From Nitratireductor indicus C115 (GTDB lineage: Bacteria; Pseudomonadota; Alphaproteobacteria; Rhizobiales; Rhizobiaceae): 64,000 bases of DNA. The translations under genes were made by a program, and so were the position numbers. Location: the NCBI RefSeq assembly GCF_000300515.1, contig NZ_AMSI01000001.1, positions 479,626-543,625 of the forward strand, in the 5' to 3' direction. The notes below the pieces were generated by a model, which did not search any database, was not told where the DNA came from, and was given only the letters and a program-made list of their open reading frames with translations. Positions 34,456 through 43,780 of the stretch are shown here, piece by piece (position 1 is the stretch's first letter; the number at the start of each line of letters is the position of its first letter).

Positions 34456-35167
34456 ACCGTTCTTCCAGATCAAGGGCCTTGAGAGCGGCTATGGCGAGAT
34501 CCGCGTCCTGTGGGGTGTCGATCTCGAGGTAAACCGCGGCGAGATTGTCTGTCTCATAGGCTCCAACGGTGCCGGCAAGACCACGCTTCTGCGCACGGTT
34601 TCCGGCTTGGTGAAGCCCGCTGCCGGCAGCGTCCGTATCGAGGGCGAGGAGTTGGCGGGTCTCGAATGCAAGGACATCCTTTCGGCGGGTGTTGCTCATG
34701 TGCCGGAGGGACGGCGTCTGTTCCGCACCATGTCGGTGCGCGACAACCTGCTCATGGGGGCCTATCTGCGCCGTCGCGACAAAAGCGTGGACGAAGACCT
34801 GGAACGGGTCATGACCATGTTCCCACGCCTGGCTGAAAGGGCAAACCAGGATGCGGCCACGCTCTCCGGCGGCGAGCAGCAGATGTGCGCCATTGGCCGC
34901 TCGATCATGAGCCGCCCGAAACTCTTGATGATCGACGAATTGTCGCTCGGCCTGGCGCCGCGCGCCGTCGAATTGCTGGGCGAATCCCTTGTCGAGATCA
35001 ACAAGGCCGGGGTCTCTATTCTGCTGGTCGAGCAGGATGTCATGACAGCGCTCGACCTTGCCCATCGCGGCTATGTGCTCGACCGCGGCCGCATCGTGAT
35101 GGCCGCTCCTTCCGAAGAACTGCGCGAGGCACCTGCTGTGCGCGAGGCCTATATCGGCGCCTCCTGA
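34448..35167 (+). CDS. LIV-type ABC ATPase, LivF family
   Basis: A 239-residue ATPase with Walker [13 protein letters not shown] near residue 38, the LivF-type GVAHVPEGRRLFRTMSVRDN, signature LSGGEQQMCAIGRS near 138 and Walker B LLMIDELSLGLAP. The start at ATG 34448 overlaps the LivG gene by eight bases; the upstream in-frame ATG lies deep in LivG. It completes the five-gene importer and is followed after 28 bases by the aldehyde dehydrogenase gene. Confidence 0.93.
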   Translation: MAEPFFQIKGLESGYGEIRVLWGVDLEVNRGEIVCLIGSNGAGKTTLLRTVSGLVKPAAGSVRIEGEELAGLECKDILSAGVAHVPEGRRLFRTMSVRDNLLMGAYLRRRDKSVDEDLERVMTMFPRLAERANQDAATLSGGEQQMCAIGRSIMSRPKLLMIDELSLGLAPRAVELLGESLVEINKAGVSILLVEQDVMTALDLAHRGYVLDRGRIVMAAPSEELREAPAVREAYIGAS

Positions 35168-35195
35168 TGCTGACACATCTTGAAAGTTGAAGACG

Positions 35196-36674
35196 ATGAA
35201 CCTGTCCGTGAATTCTCCGATCCGTGAAGATGATATCCTCTCCCCCTATGATGGAAGTGTCGTCGGCCGTATGCCAGTGGCCGGCGAGGCCGAAGTCGAT
35301 GCCGCCGTGGAAAAGGCGCTCAAGGGCTTTGAGGTCATGCGGCGTCTGCCGCGCTTCATCCGCGCCGATATCCTGGACCGTGCCGCCGATATTATCGATG
35401 ACCGTCGCGAGGAATTCGTCCGGCTGATCGCCGCCGAGGCGGGTAAGCCCCTCTACGATGCGCGTGGCGAAGTCTCGCGCTCCCTGTTCAACCTGCGCAA
35501 CGCGGCCCGTGAGGCCCGTGCTTTTTCCGGCGAGGAGGTGCCGCTCGACGTCGATAGCGCCGTCTTCGAATATCAGACGAGCAATGCCGATGGCGGAGCG
35601 CTTAAGCTCGATCGCGCCGACCTCGACACGCTTGCAAATCTCGGCCGCCGGGTCGGCATTGCGCGGCGTTTCCCCATTGGGCCGATCCTGGCGATCACAC
35701 CGTTCAATTTCCCGCTCAACCTGGTCTTGCACAAGGTGGCGCCGGCGCTTGCCGTGGGCAATTCCGTGATCCTCAAGCCTGCACCGCAGACCCCGTTGAC
35801 AAGCAAGCTTCTGGCAGAGGTGCTGCTTGAGGCCGGCCTGCCGGAGGATGCTCTGGTGGTCGTGCACTGCGATGTGCCCCTGGCCGAAAAGCTGGTGCGC
35901 GACGACCGGATCCCCATGGTCACCTTCACCGGTAGCGCCGGTGTGGGCTGGCACATCAAATCCATCGCCGGCAAGAAGAAGGTTTCGCTCGAACTGGGCG
36001 GCAACGGCGCCGTGGTCGTTTCGGATGACGCTGATATCTCTTTCGCGGCGGCACGCTGCGTGCGTGGTGGCGTCGTCTATGGCGGCCAGTATTGCATCGG
36101 TGTGCAGCGCATCCTCGTGCACGAAAAGGTCTATGACCGGTTCGAGGAAGAACTGGTCTCCCGCGTCCGGGCATGCGCCGTCGGCAATCCCTTGGAAGAG
36201 GGCATCGATGTCGGGCCGGTGATCGACGAACGTTCGGCGATCCGCATCGAAAGCTGGATCGACGAAGCCGTCGCTCAGGGCGCCCGCGTCCTGACCGGTG
36301 GCAAGCGCGACCGCGCCGTGATCGAGCCGACGGTGCTGACCGACACCACGATGGATATGAAGGTCGAGGCCGAGGAGATTTTCGGTCCGGTCGTGACGCT
36401 CAACAAGGTGGCAAGCGCCGAGGAGGGCGTGCAGCGCGCGGCCAATTCGCGTTACGGGCTCCAGGGCGGCTATTTCACCAATGACATGCGCGCCGCTTTC
36501 CGCGCGCTGGAGACCTGGGATGTGGGCGGCCTGATGATCAACGACGTGCCGATCTATCGCATCGACAACATGCCCTTCGGGGGCTGGAAGGATTCCGGCC
36601 TTGGGCGCGAGGGAACGCGCTATGCCATGGAAAGCATGAGCGACATCAAGTTCCTCGTGTTCAACTATGGCTGA
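35196..36674 (+). CDS. NAD(P)-dependent aldehyde dehydrogenase
   Basis: A 492-residue aldehyde dehydrogenase. The cofactor region is ILAITPFNFPLNLVLHKVAP near residue 165, the general base Glu lies in VSLELGGNGAVVV near 265, and the catalytic Cys lies in YGGQYCIGVQRI near 300. PFGGWKDSGLGREGTRYA near the end is also diagnostic. It oxidises an aldehyde to the acid in the cytoplasm. Next to a putative 2-aminomuconate-type deaminase and an FAH enzyme, an aminomuconate semialdehyde-like substrate is possible; that is inference. Its 3' end overlaps the next gene by eight bases. Confidence 0.92.
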   Translation: MNLSVNSPIREDDILSPYDGSVVGRMPVAGEAEVDAAVEKALKGFEVMRRLPRFIRADILDRAADIIDDRREEFVRLIAAEAGKPLYDARGEVSRSLFNLRNAAREARAFSGEEVPLDVDSAVFEYQTSNADGGALKLDRADLDTLANLGRRVGIARRFPIGPILAITPFNFPLNLVLHKVAPALAVGNSVILKPAPQTPLTSKLLAEVLLEAGLPEDALVVVHCDVPLAEKLVRDDRIPMVTFTGSAGVGWHIKSIAGKKKVSLELGGNGAVVVSDDADISFAAARCVRGGVVYGGQYCIGVQRILVHEKVYDRFEEELVSRVRACAVGNPLEEGIDVGPVIDERSAIRIESWIDEAVAQGARVLTGGKRDRAVIEPTVLTDTTMDMKVEAEEIFGPVVTLNKVASAEEGVQRAANSRYGLQGGYFTNDMRAAFRALETWDVGGLMINDVPIYRIDNMPFGGWKDSGLGREGTRYAMESMSDIKFLVFNYG

Positions 36675-37482
36675 CATCCGCAGGGTTGCGGTGGCGGGGC
36701 TCGGCTCGGTCGGGCTCCGTGTGGCCCGCGCGCTTGACGAGGGAATGGACGGATTGCGCCTTGTCGCGGTTGCCGCAAGCAGCCCCGAAAGCGCCGCGCG
36801 CCGCATTCGCGATTTCCGTTCCGCACCCGGTATTGTCTCTCTCGACAAGGTGGCGGACGAGGCGGATATCGTGGTGGAGTGCCTGCCGCCTGCCGTCTTC
36901 ACGGAGCTTGCCAAAGGCGTGTTTGGCCGACAGGGCCGGACATTGGTCGTTGCCAGCGTGGGGTGCCTTCTGACGGTTCCGGGCATTCTGGACAAGGCGC
37001 GCGCTTCGGCGACCCGGCTCATAGCGCCCTCCGGCGCGGTCGCGGGTATGGATGGGTTGCGCGCGGCGCGTGAGATCGGGCTTGAAGCGGTGCGCCTGAC
37101 GACCCGCAAGCCGCCAGCTTCCTTTGGTGAGACCGTCGTGGTTGAGGGGCTGGCGAGGTCCACGGCATCGATCGACCGCGCCGTGCGGCTCTTTTCAGGA
37201 AATGCCCGCCAATCCGTTGTGGCGTTTCCGAAGAATGTGAACGTGGCGGCAACTATCGCGCTTGCCGGCGCAGGACCCGAGGCGACGGCAGTCGAACTCT
37301 GGGCCGATCCGTCCGTGGCGGTGAACACGCACGAGCTGTACGTGCGCTCACGCGCAGGCGAGATGAAGGTTGTCTGCGCCAACCTGCCGGACGAAGCCAA
37401 TCCCCGGAGCAGCGCCATCACCGCCTTCAGCATCATTGCCGCGCTGCGCCGCCTCGATGCGGCGCTGACGGTCGGCTCGTGA
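36667..37482 (+). CDS. Aspartate dehydrogenase-like NAD(P)-binding protein
   Basis: A 271-residue oxidoreductase of the L-aspartate dehydrogenase (DUF108) type. The N-terminal Rossmann motif is VAVAGLGSVGLRVARAL. The family region is VVAFPKNVNVAATIALAGAG near residue 185, and the conserved active-site His is in NTHELYV near 220. In NAD synthesis such proteins form iminoaspartate, but no nadA or nadC gene is near. In this operon it may act on an amino or imino acid intermediate. Eight-base overlap with the aldehyde dehydrogenase gene. Confidence 0.82.
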   Translation: MADIRRVAVAGLGSVGLRVARALDEGMDGLRLVAVAASSPESAARRIRDFRSAPGIVSLDKVADEADIVVECLPPAVFTELAKGVFGRQGRTLVVASVGCLLTVPGILDKARASATRLIAPSGAVAGMDGLRAAREIGLEAVRLTTRKPPASFGETVVVEGLARSTASIDRAVRLFSGNARQSVVAFPKNVNVAATIALAGAGPEATAVELWADPSVAVNTHELYVRSRAGEMKVVCANLPDEANPRSSAITAFSIIAALRRLDAALTVGS

Positions 37483-37513
37483 TTTTTCCAACATTTCAAC
37501 AGAGGACGTGAGA

Positions 37514-38275
37514 ATGCAGACCAAGACCATGCAAGCCGGCGGCTATGAATATATTCCCGGCGTCATGCAATATTCGGCGGGCGTTTCCGCGCTTCCCGGA
37601 TATCGCCTTGTGCGTGTTCGCTTCGACGAAGTGGTGCCGCTGAAGCAGGGTTTCGAGCGGATTGCGGCTCATCTGAAAGCGGTCGGACGTCCGCTGACGG
37701 CGTTCTGCGCTTGCGAACTGCGCTCTCCCGGCCAGTTCACTGAGGCAGGTTTCGAGGAGTTCAACCGCGTCTACACCGGCACGCTTCGCGATTGGGGCAT
37801 CATGACCGGCAGCGACAATCCCGTCGGCCGTTCCAATGTCTGTCCCGAGATCGGAGCCCCGGCCGAGCCAGGCTTCCACGCTTTCATCTACACGGTTGAA
37901 GACAAGGACGCGCCGAAGACCTTCGCAATCGCCGGTTCCGGCGAGGCTCCGGAAGGCAAGGGCAACTACCGCGATCACATCGTGCGCCTTGGTGACACCT
38001 CGCCGGACGCACTTCGTGAGAAGGCAGCCTACGTGCTTGGCGAGATGGAGCGCCGCATGGCTCATTTCGGCGGTTCATGGAATGACACGACCGGGGTGCA
38101 GATTTATTCGGTTCACGATATTCATCCTTTGGTCGCAACCGAGATCGGCCCGCGCGGTGCCCACCGCAACGGCATGACTTGGCATTTCAACCGCCCGCCG
38201 GTGGTCGACCTTGAGTATGAAATGGACTGCCGTCGAATCTTCGACGAGACGGTCCTGCCTGGAGGAAATGCATGA
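37514..38275 (+). CDS. CnbZ-like putative 2-aminomuconate deaminase family protein
   Basis: A 253-residue protein without a classic cofactor motif. Its pattern (YSAGVSALPGYRLVRVRF, FCACELRSPGQFTEAGFEEF, GRSNVCPEIGAPAEPGFHAF) resembles the CnbZ/2-amino-5-chloromuconate deaminase group related to RidA proteins; I recall this family but cannot verify it here. Start ATG 37514 has AGAGGA seven bases upstream. It lies between an aspartate dehydrogenase-like gene and an FAH gene, with an ATGA overlap to the latter. Deamination of an enamine or imine acid is the best guess. Confidence 0.6.
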   Translation: MQTKTMQAGGYEYIPGVMQYSAGVSALPGYRLVRVRFDEVVPLKQGFERIAAHLKAVGRPLTAFCACELRSPGQFTEAGFEEFNRVYTGTLRDWGIMTGSDNPVGRSNVCPEIGAPAEPGFHAFIYTVEDKDAPKTFAIAGSGEAPEGKGNYRDHIVRLGDTSPDALREKAAYVLGEMERRMAHFGGSWNDTTGVQIYSVHDIHPLVATEIGPRGAHRNGMTWHFNRPPVVDLEYEMDCRRIFDETVLPGGNA

Positions 38276-39117
38276 AACTTCTCAGATACGGTGAACCCGG
38301 AGCCGAAAAGCCGGGAATGCTGGATGCGGGGGGACGCATCCGCGACCTGTCCGGTGTCATCGGTGACATCGATGGCAAGGCAATTGCCCCCGCTTCCCTG
38401 CAGAAACTGGCGGCGCTCGACCCGGCTTCCCTCCCGCTTGTGGATGGGGAGCCCCGCCTTGGCCCATGCGTCGCCGGAGTGGGCAAGTTCGTTTGTATCG
38501 GTCTCAACTATGCTGACCATGCGGCGGAATCCAAACTCGACCTGCCCAAGGAGCCCGTGGTCTTCCTCAAGGCCAACAGTGCAATCTGCGGACCTAACGA
38601 CACGGTTCTCATTCCCCGCGATTCCGAAAAGACCGACTGGGAAGTCGAGCTTGGTGTAATCATCGGCACGGGCGGAAAATACATCTCCGAGGAAGATGCG
38701 CTGTCGCATGTGGCCGGCTATTGCGTAATCAATGACGTTTCCGAGCGCGCTTTCCAGATCGAGCGCGGCGGCACATGGGACAAGGGCAAGGGCGCTGACA
38801 CGTTTGGCCCTGTCGGTCCCTGGCTGGTCACGGCTGACGAGGTTGCCGACCCGCAGGCGCTGAAGCTGTGGCTGGACGTTGACGGCAAGCGATATCAGGA
38901 CGGAACCACCGCCAACATGGTGTTCGGGGTCGCGCATCTCATCAGCTATCTCAGCCGCTTCATGAGCCTTGCCCCCGGCGACATCATCTCGACGGGTACG
39001 CCGGCCGGCGTCGGCATGGGGCAGAAGCCGCCCATCTATCTGCGCGCGGGCCAGGTGATGGAGCTTGGCATTGAAGGGTTAGGCACGCAGCGCCAGAAAC
39101 TCGCCGACGACCGCTAG
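38272..39117 (+). CDS. Fumarylacetoacetate hydrolase family protein
   Basis: A 281-residue FAH-fold enzyme. The family core begins FVCIGLNYADHAAE near residue 75, with PVVFLKANSAICGPND and the metal-binding acidic pair in DWEVELGVII near 125. GYCVINDVSERAFQ and DIISTGTPAGVGMGQKPP follow. Related enzymes hydrolyse or decarboxylate keto acids (fumarylpyruvate, oxalocrotonate, 2,4-diketo-3-deoxy-fuconate). As the last gene of the LIV-type operon it would act on the ketoacid left after oxidation and deamination. A two-hairpin repeat directly follows the stop. Confidence 0.9.
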   Translation: MKLLRYGEPGAEKPGMLDAGGRIRDLSGVIGDIDGKAIAPASLQKLAALDPASLPLVDGEPRLGPCVAGVGKFVCIGLNYADHAAESKLDLPKEPVVFLKANSAICGPNDTVLIPRDSEKTDWEVELGVIIGTGGKYISEEDALSHVAGYCVINDVSERAFQIERGGTWDKGKGADTFGPVGPWLVTADEVADPQALKLWLDVDGKRYQDGTTANMVFGVAHLISYLSRFMSLAPGDIISTGTPAGVGMGQKPPIYLRAGQVMELGIEGLGTQRQKLADDR

Positions 39118-39216
39118 CGTATTTTGCAGTCAAGTGGAATCATCTGACGTCTGCACAAATGCGGAAAAACAAAGAGATAGATCGGGTCAGGGTTTCCGTG
39201 AAACGGCGACCGCTCC
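39118..39216. repeat. Copy of the two-hairpin intergenic repeat
   Basis: ATTTTGCAGTCAAGTGGAAT (39121-39140) then CATCTGACGTCTGCACAAATGCG matches the copies at 15849 and 43781. The first stem (GTCAAGTG/CATCTGAC) has one mismatch and a wobble. It begins right after the stop codon of the FAH gene and may end that transcript. Confidence 0.7.
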
Positions 39217-39538
39217 AGAACATCTCTCCTGACCAAGGCAGGGAGGAACCCAGAAATGGGCGCCTCCCTGCTTGCTTCTGCCGCAGAAGATGCGACGAAG
39301 ACGAACGGCTGAAATGGTTCGGGTATGACATTGCCCAAACCTCTTTTTTGAAATGCTGTTTCACTGCGCAAACCCGCTGTGTGGGTTGCGAATTGCCGGG
39401 TATTCTTCCCGTTTTCCGGGAACTCTTTCCCACACCCCCCGTAATAATCTTGAAAAGAATGCGGTTCCCCGCATAATCGGCGCGCAACCTGCGGCGCGAT
39501 GACCGCCTGAGAACCAAGCTGCGGGCCGGGAGGGACAA
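39217..39538. other. Intergenic region before the response regulator
   Basis: About 320 bases without a convincing gene. The only structure I see is a hairpin CGCAAACCC…GGGTTGCG at 39367-39390 (one bulged A) in the presumed leader of the response regulator gene, without a T-run. The rest should hold its promoter. Confidence 0.4.
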
Positions 39539-40192
39539 TTGGCTTCAGGTTACAGATTTCTGGTCGCCGACGATCATCCATTGTTTCGCGGTGCGCTGCG
39601 GACTGCGCTTTCCGGCCTTGGTGAGGGCTGCGAAATCCTTGAAACCGGCGACTTCGACGGTGTGAAGTCCCTGGTCGAGGAGAATGTGGATCTCGTACTG
39701 CTCGATCTTTCGATGCCCGGTGTGAGCGGTCTTTCAGGCTTGATTGCCCTGCGTGGCATGAACCCGTCCGTCCCGGTATCGGTCGTGTCGGCGCATGACG
39801 ATCCCGAAACGATTCGCCGCGCGCTCGACCTCGGTGCGTCCGGCTTCATCTCCAAATCGGCAAGTATGGAAGAAATTCGGCGTGCCGTGCGCATGATGCT
39901 GGACGGTGATGTCTACACACCCGAGAACATCGATCTGGGTGCCGAGGCGGATCCGGAGATCGCCGATCTGATACAGAGATTACAGATGCTGACGCCCCAG
40001 CAGACCCGCGTTTTGGGCATGCTTGCGGAAGGGCTTCTCAACAAGCAGATCGCCTATGAGCTCAATGTCTCCGAGGCGACGATCAAGGCCCATGTTTCCG
40101 CGATCCTGCAGAAACTTGATGTCGACAGCCGAACTCAGGCCGTCATTCGTCTCTCCCGCATCGGCGCCGAAGCCATCGCCCAGGAAAATTGA
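39539..40192 (+). CDS. NarL/LuxR-type response regulator (CrbR/ErdR-like)
   Basis: A 217-residue two-component regulator. The receiver domain (about 5-120) has the acidic pocket DD at residues 11-12, the phospho-acceptor Asp 56 in LLDLSMPG, and a Lys in GFISKSASM. The C-terminal LuxR HTH (about 145-205) reads LTPQQTRVLGMLAEGLLNKQ then VSEATIKAHVSAIL. It starts at TTG 39539 behind GGGAGGGAC. It converges on the SLC5-type hybrid kinase gene 25 bases away. Such a pair matches CrbR/CrbS (ErdR/MxtR), which control acetyl-CoA synthetase; that assignment is by analogy. Confidence 0.88.
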   Translation: MASGYRFLVADDHPLFRGALRTALSGLGEGCEILETGDFDGVKSLVEENVDLVLLDLSMPGVSGLSGLIALRGMNPSVPVSVVSAHDDPETIRRALDLGASGFISKSASMEEIRRAVRMMLDGDVYTPENIDLGAEADPEIADLIQRLQMLTPQQTRVLGMLAEGLLNKQIAYELNVSEATIKAHVSAILQKLDVDSRTQAVIRLSRIGAEAIAQEN

Positions 40193-40217
40193 TCTTCTCC
40201 AGAACGGTTGAGGCTGG

Positions 40218-43200
40218 CTATTCGGCTGCTTCCTTCATTTGCCTGCAACGCGTGAGCAATGTCCTCAGCGCGGCTGGCTTCAGCGGTTTGTTCAGGATCA
40301 GAACATTGAGTTCGTCGGCTGCAGAGCGCACTTCGTTGGAGCGGTCTGCGGTGATCAGAATGGCCGGAATCCCGGCGTCATGGCGCGCCCTGAGCTCTCC
40401 AATGATGGCAAGCCCATCCTCGTTGTTGAGGTGGTAATCGGCCAGGATAACGCCGGGGGCGGCTTCTCCCGCTTCCGGCAAGGTCTGCGAGCCTGTCGCA
40501 GTGCGCACCCGGCACCCCCAGCCTTCGAGAAGCTGCTGCATACCGTCGAGAATGCGCGGATCGTTGTCCACGCACAGAACATCGAGCCCGTTGAGCATGG
40601 CGCGCTGGGCTCCGCTCGCTGTGGAAGGCGCCTGCATCAGTTGGGCCGGAGCTTCGGCCGCAGGCAGGAACACGGAGAAACGGGTCCCTCGTCCGCGCAG
40701 GGAAAACAGGCGGATTTCCAGGCGCAATACCCGGGCGATACGATCGACGATGGAAAGGCCGAGCCCCAGGCCTTGCGCTTGTCGCATGCCCTCATCCAGC
40801 CGGGTGAACTCGCGGAACACCGTGTTGAGCTGATCTTCGGGGATGCCGATACCCGTATCCAGCACCTGCAGTTCGAGCAATTCTCCACGCCGTCGCACAC
40901 CCACCAGAACCCGGCCTCGCGGTGTGTACTTGATCGCGTTGGAGACGAGATTCTGCACGAGCCGGCGCAGAAGATTACGGTCGGTTTCCACTGCAAGCGA
41001 AGTTGGCACGATGGTGAGTTTCAGGCCCTTCTCCGCAGCAAGCGGCTTGAAGTCGGTATCGAGCTGTTTGAGGAGCGGCTCCAGCCGGAATGCGCTGATC
41101 GTCGGCTTCAGCGCACCGGTATCCAGCCGCGATATGTCGAGCACGGCGCCGAGGATGACCTCCACGGAATCCAGCGAGGATTCGATGTTGGCCACATGCT
41201 CCCGTATGCCGCCGCTTTCGACGCGCTCCATGAGAGATGAGCAATAGAGCCTGGCGGCATTGAGGGGTTGCAGGATGTCATGGCCGGCGGCGGCGAGGAA
41301 GCGCGTCTTCCCCAGATTTGCCTCTTCCGCCAGCACCTGCGCCTGAGCGAGTTCTTCATTGACGCGCATCAGTTCGGCGGTGCGGTTGGCGACCCGCTGC
41401 TCCAGCGTCTCGTTGATCCGCTTGAGCGCCATGTCCGCTTCGACGCGTGGCGTGATGTCCGTATAGGTCGCCACGATCCCGCCATCGGGCATGGGGTTGG
41501 TGCGCAGTTCGATGATGCGTTCGCTCTTGATGAGGCGTATTTCCCAGGGAACGCCGAAATCGGTGAAGCGGTTGAGTGTGATGGTTTGCGCATCGGCGTC
41601 GAGCTCGCCACGCGCGGCAAGCAGGTTCACGAACCGGTCGAGCGGAACGCCCACCTGTCCCATTTCGTCCGGCAGGCTGAAGAGAATCCGGAATTGCCGG
41701 TTCCAGCAGATCAGCTGGAAATCCCGGTCAAAGACCGTGACGCCTTCCTCCATCTGGTCGAGCGCGGTCTGCAGGAGATCGCGGTTGTGCTGGAGCGCAA
41801 TGGAAGCGTCGTCGAGAAGCCGCAGCGCGTCGCGCGGTGAGCGGTCGTTCCGCTGGAACAGCAGCGAGAGAATGAGGCGCGATGATGAAGAGCCCACCGC
41901 GCTCGCCAGAAGCTGTTCGGAAAAGCGCACCAGCGCCATGCCAGCATGCTCGCCGCCATTCAACCGGATGCCGTGCGTCGCCTCGAAAGTGGCGAAGGAG
42001 CGCTCGGTTCGTTCTGCTCCCAGGTAGCGTGAAATCGTATCCTTGAGATCGTTGACGGTGACGGCGGTGCGGAAGCGTCGCAGCGTGGGAATAGGCCCCG
42101 CTTCGCGCGGCACGAAGATCGCCGCCTGAATGCGCTCGAGCGGTTGTGCAGCACGCGACAGCGAGCCGAGGATGAAGAACAGCGTGTTGACGGCAAGGCT
42201 CCAAAGGACACCGTGATTGAGCGGCTCTGCGACGGTGCCGAACAGGGCTTGCGGCCGAAGTGCGGGAATTCCCAGAAGCCCTTCGCGGATGATGGCCGTG
42301 TCGGCCGGTGCCAGCGAGGGAAAGAGCAGCGTATAGCCCCAGAGGATGAAGCCGGCCCCCATGCCGAACAGGGCGCCGCGTGCATTGGCGCCGCGCCACA
42401 ACAGGCCGCCGAAGAAGGCCGGCGCGAACTGGGCGATGGCCGCGAAGGATATGAGGCCGATGGCCGCCAGCCGCGTATTGTGCGTTGTTTCGCGATAATA
42501 GAGGAAGGCGGCGAAAAGGATGATGAAGATCGCCGCGCGCCGCACGTTGAGGATCACCGTCGACCAGTCTTCCTTGTCGCGTGCATCGGGTCTCAGAAGC
42601 CTGCGCACGAAGAGCGGAATGACCAGATCGTTCGAGATCATGATTGAGAGCGCGACGCTCGCCACGATGACCATGGCCGTTGCCGCCGAAAGACCGCCGA
42701 TAAAGGCGATCAGCGCCAGCGCATCGTGACCTTCCAGCAAAGGCAGCGACAGGACGTAGAGGTCCGAATTGGTACCCCCGCCGACGAGCAGCAGCCCGGC
42801 AAATGCAATCGGCAGGACAAAGAGGTTGATGAGCACCAGATAGAGCGGAAAGAGCCAGCTTGCCGTTTCAAGCTCCGCCGTGCTCTTGTTTTCGACGATC
42901 GTCACATAGAACTGGCGCGGCAACATGATGATGGCAAAGGCGCTGAGCGTCGTCATCACGATCCAGGTGGCAAGCGAGGTCGGGTAGCTATAAGCCTCCT
43001 GAACACGGGGCAGGCGGCTGACCGCACTCGCCAGGTCCACCGGACCATCGAAGAAGTAATAGGTTACCGCAATGCCGACCGTGAGGAAGGCGGCCAGCTT
43101 CACGATGCTTTCTACCGCTACCGCGAGAACGAGCCCTTCCTGATGCTCTGTCGCATCGGCATGGCGGGTTCCGAAGAGAACGGCGAATATAGCCAGAAGC

Positions 43201-43706
43201 AGCGCGACGATGAGCGCGATGTCGCCGACGAAGAAGTCTATTGCTGGCGGGGCGCCGTCATAATGGGCCACCATCAGGCTGACGGAGTCCGAGATCGCCT
43301 TCAGTTGCAGGGCTATATAGGGAATGGTGCCGAATGTGGCGATGAGCGTGGCCATCGACGCGACCGCGAAGCTCTTGCCATAGCGCGCCGCCAGAAAATC
43401 GGCGATCGAGGTGATTTTCTCCGATTTTGCAAGCCGGATGATGCGCTTGAGCAGAGGAAATCCGAACAGGAAGACAAGGATCGGGCCGATATAGATCGCC
43501 AGGAACTCGAAACCGCGTTCGGAGGCCAGGCCAACGGAGCCGAAAAACGTCCAGGAGGTGCAATAGATTGCAAGGCTCAGCGCATAGATGAAGGGACGTG
43601 AACCGAGGCCGATACGCCGCCCGGCCCGGCTGTCGCCGAGACTTGCGATAACGAAGAGCAACGTCACATAAGCGACGGCTATGATGGCGATGACCCAGCC
43701 CTGCAC
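40218..43706 (-). CDS. SLC5-type hybrid sensor histidine kinase (CrbS/MxtR-like)
   Basis: A 1162-residue membrane kinase. Residues 1 to about 500 form a sodium/solute symporter-like domain with some 12-13 membrane segments. A STAC-like helix bundle follows (FSEQLLASAVGSSSSRLIL), then a PAS domain (about 645-760, EEGVTVFDRDFQLICWN), a coiled coil, a HisKA domain with His 809 in GHDILQPLNAAR, a HATPase domain (about 905-1025, GIGIPEDQ and GLGLGLSIVDRI) and a C-terminal receiver with Asp 1090 in LADYHL. GTG start. Partner of the convergent response regulator; sensing of a transported acid such as acetate is inferred from CrbS. Confidence 0.92.
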   Translation of the reverse strand: MQGWVIAIIAVAYVTLLFVIASLGDSRAGRRIGLGSRPFIYALSLAIYCTSWTFFGSVGLASERGFEFLAIYIGPILVFLFGFPLLKRIIRLAKSEKITSIADFLAARYGKSFAVASMATLIATFGTIPYIALQLKAISDSVSLMVAHYDGAPPAIDFFVGDIALIVALLLAIFAVLFGTRHADATEHQEGLVLAVAVESIVKLAAFLTVGIAVTYYFFDGPVDLASAVSRLPRVQEAYSYPTSLATWIVMTTLSAFAIIMLPRQFYVTIVENKSTAELETASWLFPLYLVLINLFVLPIAFAGLLLVGGGTNSDLYVLSLPLLEGHDALALIAFIGGLSAATAMVIVASVALSIMISNDLVIPLFVRRLLRPDARDKEDWSTVILNVRRAAIFIILFAAFLYYRETTHNTRLAAIGLISFAAIAQFAPAFFGGLLWRGANARGALFGMGAGFILWGYTLLFPSLAPADTAIIREGLLGIPALRPQALFGTVAEPLNHGVLWSLAVNTLFFILGSLSRAAQPLERIQAAIFVPREAGPIPTLRRFRTAVTVNDLKDTISRYLGAERTERSFATFEATHGIRLNGGEHAGMALVRFSEQLLASAVGSSSSRLILSLLFQRNDRSPRDALRLLDDASIALQHNRDLLQTALDQMEEGVTVFDRDFQLICWNRQFRILFSLPDEMGQVGVPLDRFVNLLAARGELDADAQTITLNRFTDFGVPWEIRLIKSERIIELRTNPMPDGGIVATYTDITPRVEADMALKRINETLEQRVANRTAELMRVNEELAQAQVLAEEANLGKTRFLAAAGHDILQPLNAARLYCSSLMERVESGGIREHVANIESSLDSVEVILGAVLDISRLDTGALKPTISAFRLEPLLKQLDTDFKPLAAEKGLKLTIVPTSLAVETDRNLLRRLVQNLVSNAIKYTPRGRVLVGVRRRGELLELQVLDTGIGIPEDQLNTVFREFTRLDEGMRQAQGLGLGLSIVDRIARVLRLEIRLFSLRGRGTRFSVFLPAAEAPAQLMQAPSTASGAQRAMLNGLDVLCVDNDPRILDGMQQLLEGWGCRVRTATGSQTLPEAGEAAPGVILADYHLNNEDGLAIIGELRARHDAGIPAILITADRSNEVRSAADELNVLILNKPLKPAALRTLLTRCRQMKEAAE

Positions 43707-43780
43707 GGCGGTTCGATCCTCCTCCCTGAAAGGCCATTCTCAGGCAATCACAGCCAGAATGCCCTGTCCAATGCTTCTTT

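Noticed and set aside
35040-37499. 819-codon minus-strand open frame
   Set aside because: It covers LivF, aldehyde dehydrogenase and AspDH-like genes in antisense; all three sense genes have full domain motifs and coupled starts.
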